DNA of 12,008 nt from Propionibacteriaceae bacterium (lineage in GTDB: Bacteria; Actinomycetota; Actinomycetes; Propionibacteriales; Propionibacteriaceae). The notes under the pieces were generated by a model that did not search any database, was not told where the DNA came from, and saw only the letters and a program-made list of their open reading frames with translations. Positions 5,359 to 12,008 of this stretch are shown here, in pieces; within the stretch, counting starts at the first letter, position 1, and each line of letters begins with the position of its first letter. A program made the position numbers and the translations under genes. Location: assembly GCA_030544185.1 (NCBI GenBank), contig JAUNRO010000067.1, positions 1-12,008 on the forward strand, read 5' to 3'.

Positions 5359-7792
5359 GACCACCCCCCGACGCATCGGCTATGTAGTGAAGTGCTATCC
5401 CCGGTTCTCCGAAACGTTCATCGTCCGCGAGGTCCTCGCTCGCGAGGCGGCCGGTGACGACATCACGATCGCGGCGCTGCGGACCACGACCGATACGCGG
5501 TTCCACGCCCTGTTGGCGCGCGTGCAGGCGCCGGTCAGCTGGATGCCTGTGGAGAGCCGTGGCTCCGGGCGGCTGTGGGACGCTATCGCGCGGCTCCGCC
5601 AGCTTCGCCGCGATGCCGGTCGCGGGCCCATCGAGCCCTTGGCGCTCGACGCGCTCTTCGACGAGGAGTCCGCCGTCGCGGCGCAGGCCGTCCACCTGGC
5701 CGCCTGGGCCCTGGAAAACGACCGGGAACATCTGCACGCACACTTCGCCTCGATCTCCGGGCGCACCACCCGGGTCGCCGCCAAGCTCGCCGGGTTGACC
5801 TGGACTCTCACCGCCCATGCGAAGGACATCTTCCACGAGAGCAACGACCCCGTCCGGCTGCGGGCGGTCCTGACCGATGCCGATGCGGTCGTCGCGGTCA
5901 GCGACATGACCGCCGACTGGATTCGCAACCTCGCCCCGGCGGCCCGGGTCGAGCGGATCTACAACGGCATGGACCTCGACGAGCTTCGCTATACCGCCCC
6001 CGTCGAGCGCCCCGCCCGCATCGTCGGAGTCGGTCGGCTGGTCGCCAAGAAGGGCTGGCCCGACTTCCTCACTGCGGTCGCGAGGCTGCGCGCCGACGGG
6101 CTCGACGTCACCGCCGACATCGCCGGTTCCGGTCCGCTCCAAGCCGGGCTGCGCCAACTCTGCACCGAGCTCGAGATCGATGACGCCGTCACGTGGCACG
6201 GGCCGATGCCCCAGCACGAGGTCATCGAGATGGTCCGGTCCGCGGGCGCCTTCGCAGCCCCGTGCGTCATTGCCGACGACGGTGACCGGGATGGGCTGCC
6301 GACGGTGCTGCTGGAGTCGATGGCGTTGGGCACGCCGGTGGTCGGCACCCCGGTCGCCGGCATCCCCGAGGCGGTCGTGCACGACCAGACCGGGCTCATC
6401 ATCGACGAGCACGATCCCGACGCGCTGGCCGCAGCCCTGAAGCGGCTGCTGACTGACGCCGAGCTCCGCGTACGCCTCGCCGAAGCCGGCCGCGCCCACA
6501 TCGAACGCCACTTCGACATGATCGACCAGGCCCGCCAGCTGCGGGCGTTGACCGAGTCCGTGCGTCCCGCGCCGCACACCGCGCACGGGACCGGAGCCGA
6601 GGTCATCTATGTCGTGACCGATCCCGGCATCCCGGCGTTCGGTCGCAAGGGCGGCTCCGCCCATGTCCAGGAGGTCCTGCACCAGCTCGTCCGGCGCTCG
6701 CGCAAGGTCACCCTCATCGCCGCCCGGCTCGGCGGGCCCGTCCCGCCCGGGCTCGAGAACATCGCCACGATCGAGCTCGGCCGGCCGAAGGCGAGCTCCC
6801 CGGAGGCGGCGGAACGAGCGCTGCAGGCGCTGGACCGCCAGGCCGCCGGCATCGTCACCGGGCTCGTCGCGGCCGCCCGTGCCGCCCGCCCCGCCGACCC
6901 CGCGCCGCTGGTCTATCAGCGTTATGGCCTGTGGAGCGCCGAGGTCCTCGAGGGTGCCCGTGCCGCCGGGGCCCGCACCGTCCTGGAGATCAACGCGCCC
7001 CTCATCGAGGAGCAGCGCACCCACCGCGCCCTCATCGACCATGCCACCGCGACCGACCTGACCCGCCGTGCGGTGCGCGCCGCGGATCTGGCGTACGCCG
7101 TCAGCGGCCCCGTCGCCCGGTGGGCCGAGGAAGTTGCCGGGCGTGCCGTGGAGGTGATCGGCAACGGCGTCGACGTGGACCGGTTCAGCGGCACGGCGGG
7201 CAGCGGCGCGGAGCCACCCACGGTGGTCTTCGTCGGAACCTTCCGGCCGTGGCACGCCCCGGACCTGTTGGTGGCGGCCGCCGCAGAGCTGCAGCGGCGC
7301 GCCACCCCGATCCGGCTCCTCCTCGTCGGCGACGGCCCGAACCTCACCGACACGATCGCCGCCGCCCAGGCGGCCGGGGTCGAGGTCGAGGCGACCGGAC
7401 TCGTCGAGCACGAGGCCGTCCCGGCGCTGCTGGCCCGCGCGGACATCGCGTGCGCGCCCTACCCGACCGGCGAGGCGTACTTCTCCCCGCTCAAACTCAT
7501 CGAGTATCTCGGCGCCGGCCTGCCGGCCGTCGCCTCCGCGATCGCCGACCTGCCCGACCTGCTCGGTCCGGACGAGGCGATCCTGACCCCACCCGGGGAC
7601 CTCGACGCGCTCGTCGAGGCACTGGGGTTGCTCGTGAGCGATCCGGACCACCGGCGCGCGATCGGCCGGGGTGCCCGCGCCGCCGCGGTCACCCGCTTCA
7701 CCTGGTCCGCGGTCGTCGGGCGCATGCTGGACTGCCTGGATGCCACCGAATCCGCTGCGGAGGAGGTTGCTGAGGAGGTCGCTGTCGGATGA
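5348..7792 (+). CDS. double-domain fusion of two GT4-type glycosyltransferases
   Basis: An 814-residue protein made of two complete GT-B enzymes in tandem; single GT4 proteins are usually 370-420 residues. The first (about 9-405) starts IGYVVKCYPRFSETFIVREVL, the N-terminus typical of exopolysaccharide GT4 enzymes, has VGRLVAKKGWPDFL (227-240), and carries the donor-site motif DGLPTVLLESMALGTPVV (315-332). The second (about 418-795) has a GRKGGSAHVQEV glycine loop (432-443), FVGTFRPWHAPDLL (628-641) and FSPLKLIEYLGAGLPAV (712-728). A short linker joins them at about 405-418. The start ATG lies inside the previous gene, with AGGAG 5 bases before it. The frame ends in a 4-base ATGA overlap with the ABC exporter gene. 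The fusion probably adds two consecutive sugars to the same acceptor; this is inferred from the architecture. Confidence 0.9.
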   Translation: MSPETTPRRIGYVVKCYPRFSETFIVREVLAREAAGDDITIAALRTTTDTRFHALLARVQAPVSWMPVESRGSGRLWDAIARLRQLRRDAGRGPIEPLALDALFDEESAVAAQAVHLAAWALENDREHLHAHFASISGRTTRVAAKLAGLTWTLTAHAKDIFHESNDPVRLRAVLTDADAVVAVSDMTADWIRNLAPAARVERIYNGMDLDELRYTAPVERPARIVGVGRLVAKKGWPDFLTAVARLRADGLDVTADIAGSGPLQAGLRQLCTELEIDDAVTWHGPMPQHEVIEMVRSAGAFAAPCVIADDGDRDGLPTVLLESMALGTPVVGTPVAGIPEAVVHDQTGLIIDEHDPDALAAALKRLLTDAELRVRLAEAGRAHIERHFDMIDQARQLRALTESVRPAPHTAHGTGAEVIYVVTDPGIPAFGRKGGSAHVQEVLHQLVRRSRKVTLIAARLGGPVPPGLENIATIELGRPKASSPEAAERALQALDRQAAGIVTGLVAAARAARPADPAPLVYQRYGLWSAEVLEGARAAGARTVLEINAPLIEEQRTHRALIDHATATDLTRRAVRAADLAYAVSGPVARWAEEVAGRAVEVIGNGVDVDRFSGTAGSGAEPPTVVFVGTFRPWHAPDLLVAAAAELQRRATPIRLLLVGDGPNLTDTIAAAQAAGVEVEATGLVEHEAVPALLARADIACAPYPTGEAYFSPLKLIEYLGAGLPAVASAIADLPDLLGPDEAILTPPGDLDALVEALGLLVSDPDHRRAIGRGARAAAVTRFTWSAVVGRMLDCLDATESAAEEVAEEVAVG
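7760..7783 (+). repeat. 12-bp tandem duplication containing the exporter's ribosome binding site
   Basis: GAGGAGGTTGCT (7760-7771) is followed directly by GAGGAGGTCGCT (7772-7783), with one mismatch. It encodes EEVAEEVA at the C-terminus of the glycosyltransferase fusion and places two AGGAGGT sequences ahead of the exporter start at 7789. The second lies 10 bases from the ATG. Confidence 0.7.
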
Positions 7793-9576
7793 GCCGCTCA
7801 AAGACCAAGCTCCGGGCCACGCCCCTGCGGCGTACGCTCGGAATTCTCCGCCCGCACCTAAAGGGCTCGGGCCGGCTCGCCGCGCTCGGTGTCCTCGCCG
7901 TGCTGGCCGAGGTCGCCGCCCGACTGCTCGAACCCTGGCCGGTCAGCTGGGTGATCGATGGCGTGCTGCCGGCGGTCGTCGGCCAGCCGATCCCTGGCGG
8001 CGTTCCGCGCCTGCTCATCGGCGCCGGCGTCGCCGTGGTGCTCGTCGCCGCGCTGCGGGCCACCGCGGCCTATCTGTCCACGGTCGCATTCGCCAACGTC
8101 GGCGCCCAGGTGACGACCCGGCTCCGCGCCCACGTTCACGAGCGGCTGCTCGGGGCCAACCTGGGCTTCCACGACCGGATGCGCTCCGGCGACCTCGTCA
8201 CGCGGGTGGTCTCCGACGTCGGCCGCGTCCAGGAGGCCGGCGTCACCGCGGGTCTGCCGCTCATGGCGAACGTCCTCACCGTGATCGGCATGCTCGTCGT
8301 GGTCGTGATCCTGGACCCGGTCCTGGCGCTTGTCGTCGTCGGCGTCCTCCCGCTCATCCTCCTCTCCGGACGCTTCGCCGGCTCGCGGATCACCACGGCC
8401 TCCCGCGCCCAGCGCAAACGCGAGGGCGAGCTCGCCGGCGACGCCGGTGAGGCCTTCGCCGCGGTGCAGACCATCCAGAGCTATGACCTCAGCTCCCACC
8501 TCGGCGCCCGATTCGCCCAGGCCAACGTGAAAGGACTCAAGGACGGGGTCAAGGCCAAGCGGCTCTCCGCCGGGCTCGAACGCCGCACGGACCTGCTCGT
8601 CGGGATCGCCACGGGCGCAGTGCTCGCCATCGGCGGCTGGCGCGTCGTCGTCGGCGCGATCTCCCCGGGCGAGCTCGTGGTGTTCATCACCTATCTCAAG
8701 ACGACCTTCAAGCCGCTGCGCGACCTCGCCAAACACACCGGTCGCATCGCCCGCGCCGCAGCCTCCGGTGAACGCATCGCCGACACCCTCGACCAGGCCA
8801 TCCCCGTCGAGGACCGCTCCTGGGCACGCCCGTTGCCTCCGGTGCGCCGCGGCCAGCCCGCCGGCGCGGTGGACCTGCGCGGGGTGACGTTCGGTTATGG
8901 GAGTACGCCGGTGCTGCGCGGGGCCGAGTTGCACGTCCGGGCGGGGGAGCGGGTCGCGATCGTGGGGCCGAGCGGCTCCGGCAAGTCGACCCTGCTCAAC
9001 CTCTTGCTGAGGTTCCATCAGCCCCGCCACGGCATCGTGGCGATCGACGGTCACGACGTGCAGGACCTGACGTTGGCCTCGGTGCGCGAGGCATCCGCGG
9101 TCGTCCTGCAGGACTCCGCTATCTTCGCGGGCGACCTCGCCGAGAACGTCCGCCTCGGGCGCCTCGATGCCACCGACGAGGAGATCGAGTGGGCCCTGCG
9201 GGCGGCGGCGCTCGGGTCACTGGTCGACAGCTCCGAGCTGGGGATCCATCGGCTTGTCTCGGAGAAGGGGTCGACATTGTCCGGCGGCCAGCGCCAGCGG
9301 CTCGCGATCGCCCGCGCATTGCTGCGCAACCCGCGGCTGGTCCTGCTCGACGAGCCCACGACCGGACTCGACGAGGCGAGCCGCCAGGAGGTGATCGCGG
9401 CCCTGCGCCGGCTGTCGGCGGGACGGACCACGATTCTCGTCACCCATGACGAGGACCTGCTCGCCGGCATGGATCGCGTGATCGAGATTCGCGAGGGAAC
9501 GTTCGTCGAGCGACCGCGGAACGGTTGGGCGGTCGTCCGCAACTCCGAGCCTGCAGGAAGTGGGGCAGACGCATGA
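7789..9576 (+). CDS. ABC exporter half-transporter (membrane domain fused to ATPase)
   Basis: A 595-residue type IV (MsbA-like) ABC exporter that should work as a homodimer, since no partner half is present in the operon. The membrane domain covers about 25-325, with hydrophobic segments near 28-62, 75-100, 156-178, 179-196, 268-286 and 290-302 and the conserved cytoplasmic stretch FHDRMRSGDLVTRVVSDV (127-144). The ATPase domain (about 360-575) shows Walker A GPSGSGKST (393-401), Q-loop VVLQDSAIF (438-446), signature LSGGQ (497-501), Walker B LVLLDEPT (517-524) and H-loop VTHDED (551-556), all intact. The start overlaps the upstream stop by ATGA. Placement between glycosyltransferases and kinases suggests export of a glycolipid or other glycoconjugate. 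A peptidase domain for peptide export is absent. The substrate is not identifiable from sequence. Confidence 0.93.
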   Translation: MSRSKTKLRATPLRRTLGILRPHLKGSGRLAALGVLAVLAEVAARLLEPWPVSWVIDGVLPAVVGQPIPGGVPRLLIGAGVAVVLVAALRATAAYLSTVAFANVGAQVTTRLRAHVHERLLGANLGFHDRMRSGDLVTRVVSDVGRVQEAGVTAGLPLMANVLTVIGMLVVVVILDPVLALVVVGVLPLILLSGRFAGSRITTASRAQRKREGELAGDAGEAFAAVQTIQSYDLSSHLGARFAQANVKGLKDGVKAKRLSAGLERRTDLLVGIATGAVLAIGGWRVVVGAISPGELVVFITYLKTTFKPLRDLAKHTGRIARAAASGERIADTLDQAIPVEDRSWARPLPPVRRGQPAGAVDLRGVTFGYGSTPVLRGAELHVRAGERVAIVGPSGSGKSTLLNLLLRFHQPRHGIVAIDGHDVQDLTLASVREASAVVLQDSAIFAGDLAENVRLGRLDATDEEIEWALRAAALGSLVDSSELGIHRLVSEKGSTLSGGQRQRLAIARALLRNPRLVLLDEPTTGLDEASRQEVIAALRRLSAGRTTILVTHDEDLLAGMDRVIEIREGTFVERPRNGWAVVRNSEPAGSGADA

Positions 9577-10715
9577 GCGTGACCGATGCCGATGTGATCC
9601 GTGCCCATCCCTCGCTGCCGGCGCTGGAACTGCTGCTCGACCCGGCTGCGTTGCAGGAGGCGACTGTGCGTCTTGGCGGCGGGGGCCTGCAACTGGACCG
9701 ACTGCGCCTCAAGCCGGGCGCCTCGGTGACGGCGATGCTGCGCCCGGTCTCGGGCCGGGGGCCCTGGGTCCTGGCCCGTGGACTCGCCCGCAGGCCCTGG
9801 GCGACCAAGCGGCAGAAGGATCTGCGCGCGGCCGAGGAGGCCGGACTGGCGAGCTGGGAGCTGCCGGCCGAGCGGCTGGTGCTGGTGCCGGCCGCAGCCG
9901 ACCGGCAACTGAATGGGCTGGCGGCGCTGCGGCCGGACACCGGTTGTGCAGTGCCGGCGGTCTATGGCCGCAAGCCCTGGCGGGTGCGTGGCGGCCGCAT
10001 GCCGGCCCTGGCCGCGGCCCGAGCAGGGCGCACGGGCAACGGCTCCCGCGCCCTGCCCGCCGACGCCGACGAGATGATGACCGTTCGCACGCTCTCGCAC
10101 AATCCCGCTCGTCGCTGGGTCGGGCTGGCCGAGGCGGGGGAGACCCGGCGCGTGCTGCGGCTGCACAGCGACCGGCCGGCCGAACAGCTGTTGTGGGTGC
10201 CGGGCCGCGACTGGATGCCGGGTGACCCGCTGCCTGTCCTGCTCGCGGACCCGGCGCACGTCCACATCGACGCGCTCCTGGGCGATACCGAGCTTCCGGC
10301 CGCGCTCGGACCTGCCGTCGACGGGCTGCGCATGATCCACCGGCCGTGGGGAGAACGGGCCGCCGCTGTGGTGGCGGCCATTGCGGACCGGCTGGCGCGA
10401 GTCCCGCAGGAGCCGGCGCACGGCGACCTCACCCCCGACCAGGTCGTGGTCGGTGCCGACGGCACCACCGTCGTCGACTGGGATCGGGCGGGCCGCTGGC
10501 CGGCCGGATGGGACGCCGCCACCTGGACCGCCGGCATGATCGTGGCCGGTTGGCACCCGGCTGGGTCCTGCGCGGTCCCGGACCTGAGCGTTGAGCCGGT
10601 GGTGCTGGCCGCCGCTGCGATCATGCGCGGGTCGGAGCCGTTCCGCCGGCGGGAACCGGACTGGGCCGGCCGGATCGAGGCCCTGCTCGCGCACGCCGAG
10701 CTGGTGCAGTCGTGA
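9573..10715 (+). CDS. APH-fold phosphotransferase, first of a pair
   Basis: A 380-residue cytosolic kinase-like protein of the aminoglycoside phosphotransferase/choline kinase fold. The start overlaps the exporter stop by ATGA; AGGAAG lies 12 bases before it. The N-lobe contains LDRLRLKPGASVTAML (41-56), similar to the 'KPGRR' strand seen in many actinobacterial APH-like proteins. The C-lobe has the catalytic loop H283-G-D285-L-T-P-D-Q290 and the metal site V-V-D302-W-D304. The usual Asn of the HGDxxxxN loop is Gln here. Overall similarity to resistance enzymes is low, and in this context a sugar, polyol or glycolipid is a likelier phosphate acceptor than an antibiotic. This is inference from the neighbours. 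A short segment around 140-165 rich in Ala/Arg/Gly looks like a loop insertion. Confidence 0.75.
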   Translation: MSVTDADVIRAHPSLPALELLLDPAALQEATVRLGGGGLQLDRLRLKPGASVTAMLRPVSGRGPWVLARGLARRPWATKRQKDLRAAEEAGLASWELPAERLVLVPAAADRQLNGLAALRPDTGCAVPAVYGRKPWRVRGGRMPALAAARAGRTGNGSRALPADADEMMTVRTLSHNPARRWVGLAEAGETRRVLRLHSDRPAEQLLWVPGRDWMPGDPLPVLLADPAHVHIDALLGDTELPAALGPAVDGLRMIHRPWGERAAAVVAAIADRLARVPQEPAHGDLTPDQVVVGADGTTVVDWDRAGRWPAGWDAATWTAGMIVAGWHPAGSCAVPDLSVEPVVLAAAAIMRGSEPFRRREPDWAGRIEALLAHAELVQS

Positions 10716-11779
10716 AGGCCGAACTGGCCCGGGCGCTGGCCACCGGGGTCAGCGTCAACGGCCAGCACTGGCGGGTGACCCGAGCCTGGCCCGCCTCCCT
10801 CGACGATTCGGCGCAGGGTTATGTGCTCGAACTCGCCGGCGCGGACGGCCGTGTCCGCGGCGCCCGGCTGCGTGGCGGCCTGGTCGAGCTCGGCTCCGAC
10901 GGTGCGCTGCCCGCGCTCGATCCGCTGATCGCCCAGGGGTGGAGCGTGGTCGCCCACCGGCTCGGCAAGCGGGCGGTCCTGCGCCGCAACGGCGCCGGGA
11001 ACTTCCGCAAGCTCGCCACCCCGAAAGCCACCAAGCGCGCCGTCGCCCGGGCCGATGCCGTCGAACGGCTGCTGGGCGCAGTGCCCGGCGTACCGCGCCC
11101 ACCCGGTCGTGTCGGCGTCGACACCACGACCGGGACGATCGACCTGGCCCCCGCCCCGGGGATCGGGCTGCGGACCCTGCTCACAGACCCCGCGACCACG
11201 AAATTGCGTGCGCGGGCGGTCGGGCGCCGCCTCGGCGACGTGCTTGCCTCCCTGGCGACCATCGAACCCGCCTCGGGGGATGTTCGCGCTGCCCGATTGC
11301 CCGAACACCGACTGACCGACGAGGTCGCCGTCCTGGAGCGCTGGATCGTATCCGCCTGCAGTCTCGCGCCGCTCTCCGCCGATGACACGCGCCGGCTGTG
11401 GCAACAATCCGATGAGGTCCTGGGCGAACTGGCGCGCGCAGGGCAGCGGCAGAAGCTCGTGCTGAGCCACCGCGATCTGCACGACGGGCAGGTCCTGGTC
11501 GCCGAGGACGGCACACTGACGCTCCTCGATTGGGATACCGCGGCGTGGGCCGAGCCGTGTCTCGACCCGGCCAACCTGCTCGCGCACTTCGACCTTCTCG
11601 CCGAGCAGCGACCGGATGCCGCCGAGCTGGTCGCTGCCGCCGCCGGCGGGCTCCACGAGAGCCTGGCCGCCGCCGGTCATCCCGCGGCGAGCGATGCCGC
11701 GCGCCTCGAGCTGTTGCGCCGCGCCAGCGCCGTTCGAATCCGTGCGGTGCATGCCTTTCGAAGTGTGCCGGACCAGTGA
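10712..11779 (+). CDS. APH-fold phosphotransferase, second of a pair
   Basis: A 355-residue protein of the same fold as its neighbour but strongly diverged from it. It begins with GTG in a GTGA overlap with the previous stop and has only a weak GAG upstream, so translation is probably coupled. The catalytic loop is H253-R-D255-L-H-D-G-Q260 and the metal site is L-L-D273-W-D275-TA, again with Gln where Asn is usual. The sequence after it (CLDPANLLAHFDLL, 283-296) matches the helix that follows the metal site in this family. The N-lobe is less canonical; FRKLATPKATKRAV (98-111) may supply the ATP-binding Lys. It is the last gene of the operon and is followed by a GC hairpin. It may phosphorylate an intermediate or the product of the three glycosyltransferase domains. 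The acceptor is unknown. Confidence 0.75.
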   Translation: MKAELARALATGVSVNGQHWRVTRAWPASLDDSAQGYVLELAGADGRVRGARLRGGLVELGSDGALPALDPLIAQGWSVVAHRLGKRAVLRRNGAGNFRKLATPKATKRAVARADAVERLLGAVPGVPRPPGRVGVDTTTGTIDLAPAPGIGLRTLLTDPATTKLRARAVGRRLGDVLASLATIEPASGDVRAARLPEHRLTDEVAVLERWIVSACSLAPLSADDTRRLWQQSDEVLGELARAGQRQKLVLSHRDLHDGQVLVAEDGTLTLLDWDTAAWAEPCLDPANLLAHFDLLAEQRPDAAELVAAAAGGLHESLAAAGHPAASDAARLELLRRASAVRIRAVHAFRSVPDQ

Positions 11780-11789
11780 CGTCTGGATC

Positions 11790-11803
11790 CCGCCGTTCGG
11801 CGG
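11790..11803 (+). terminator. GC hairpin after the operon
   Basis: CCGCCG-TT-CGGCGG is a perfect 6-bp inverted repeat (5-bp stem with a GTTC loop when folded) 10 bases after the stop of the last operon gene. No T-run follows. Its position suits an actinobacterial terminator, and it stands immediately before the repeat array. Confidence 0.4.
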
Positions 11804-11805
11804 CG

Positions 11806-12008
11806 ACCTCGCAGCACGAACTTTGACCTCGATGCGCGACCGTCGTCCTCGCAGCATGCCGTTCCCGTGAGGGTCCGCGCGCGGTGATGTCCTCGCAGCA
11901 CGAACTTTCACCTCGCAGCACGCCATTCACTTGAGGGCACGCATGCACGTCCCTGAGTGGACCTCGTGATGCGAGGTGCCACTCGTGATGCGAGGTGGCG
12001 CTTGTGAT
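11806..12008. repeat. 20-bp-period repeat array with inverted second half
   Basis: Copies of a CCTCGCAGCACG-type core start at 11807, 11827 (degenerate), 11847, 11891 and 11911. Spacing is exactly 20 bp within each group and 44 bp across the group break. The tails fall into two kinds: AACTTTGA/AACTTTCA (11807, 11891) and CCGTTCCC/CCATTCAC (11847, 11911). The second kind is followed each time by a TGAGGG-containing segment (11868-11873, 11932-11937). From 11961 the core appears inverted: TCGTGATGCGAGGT at 11964-11977 and 11984-11997, again 20 bp apart, and a third copy begins at the window end. ACCTCG-TGATG-CGAGGT (11961-11977) forms a 6-bp hairpin. No open reading frame with coding character crosses it. 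The array continues beyond the window. I know no named family for it. Confidence 0.85.

Noticed and set aside
5198..7801. An 867-codon open frame on the minus strand opposite the glycosyltransferase fusion
   Set aside because: Long antisense frames are expected opposite GC-biased genes. Its translation is Gly/Arg/Asp-rich with no domain, while the plus strand carries clear GT4 motifs with normal starts and overlaps.
9573..11779. Aminoglycoside resistance genes
   Set aside because: Only the general APH fold motifs are shared. Sequence outside them does not resemble known resistance enzymes, and the operon context points to glycoconjugate synthesis.
9962..11926. A 654-codon minus-strand open frame (and similar ones at 9051-10694 and 7858-9054)
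   Set aside because: These are antisense shadows of the kinase and exporter genes. One runs through the non-coding repeat array, and none has a ribosome binding site or recognisable domain.
11806..12008. CRISPR array
   Set aside because: The period is 20 bp with a 12-bp core and 8-bp related tails, the orientation inverts midway, and there are no spacers of 28-40 bp or cas genes.

Overview
The window is high-GC DNA (visibly around 70%) with strongly GC-biased third codon positions, GTG starts, apparently leaderless or near-leaderless genes, and tRNA genes without encoded CCA ends. All of this fits an actinomycete (Actinomycetota). The family or genus cannot be fixed from the sequence alone.

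Left part (1-3955), mostly minus strand. The window opens inside a tRNA-Glu gene. Next comes a secreted protein with four bacterial SH3-like repeats and a C-terminal LAS-type metallopeptidase-like domain, probably a peptidoglycan hydrolase, with a long upstream region holding three helically phased direct repeats. A small plus-strand zincin-type metalloprotease gene (HExxH) with a leaderless-looking promoter follows. It converges with a minus-strand gene for a membrane-anchored protein whose soluble part resembles the apical (substrate-binding) domain of GroEL with no ATPase domain. Upstream of that lies a small secreted six-cysteine protein followed by a strong hairpin terminator. A 510-base gene-free stretch with several hairpins separates it from tRNA-Lys(UUU).

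Right part (4153-11779), plus strand: one compact operon of five genes whose reading frames all overlap by 4 or 11 bases. It encodes a COG4671-like GT-B glycosyltransferase, a tandem fusion of two GT4-type glycosyltransferases, an MsbA-like ABC exporter half-transporter, and two diverged kinases of the aminoglycoside-phosphotransferase (APH) fold. The gene content suggests that a glycoconjugate is assembled in the cytoplasm by three glycosyltransferase domains, possibly phosphorylated by the APH-fold kinases, and exported by the ABC protein. The product is unknown, and no lipid-carrier transferase or polymerase lies in the window.

Right end (11780-12008): after a GC hairpin there is a non-coding array of short repeats with a 20-bp period and a conserved CCTCGCAGCACG-type core, first in one orientation and then inverted, running off the window edge.

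The observations most worth following up are the membrane-tethered GroEL-apical-like protein, the 20-bp phased inverted repeat array, and the glycosyltransferase/exporter/double-kinase operon.
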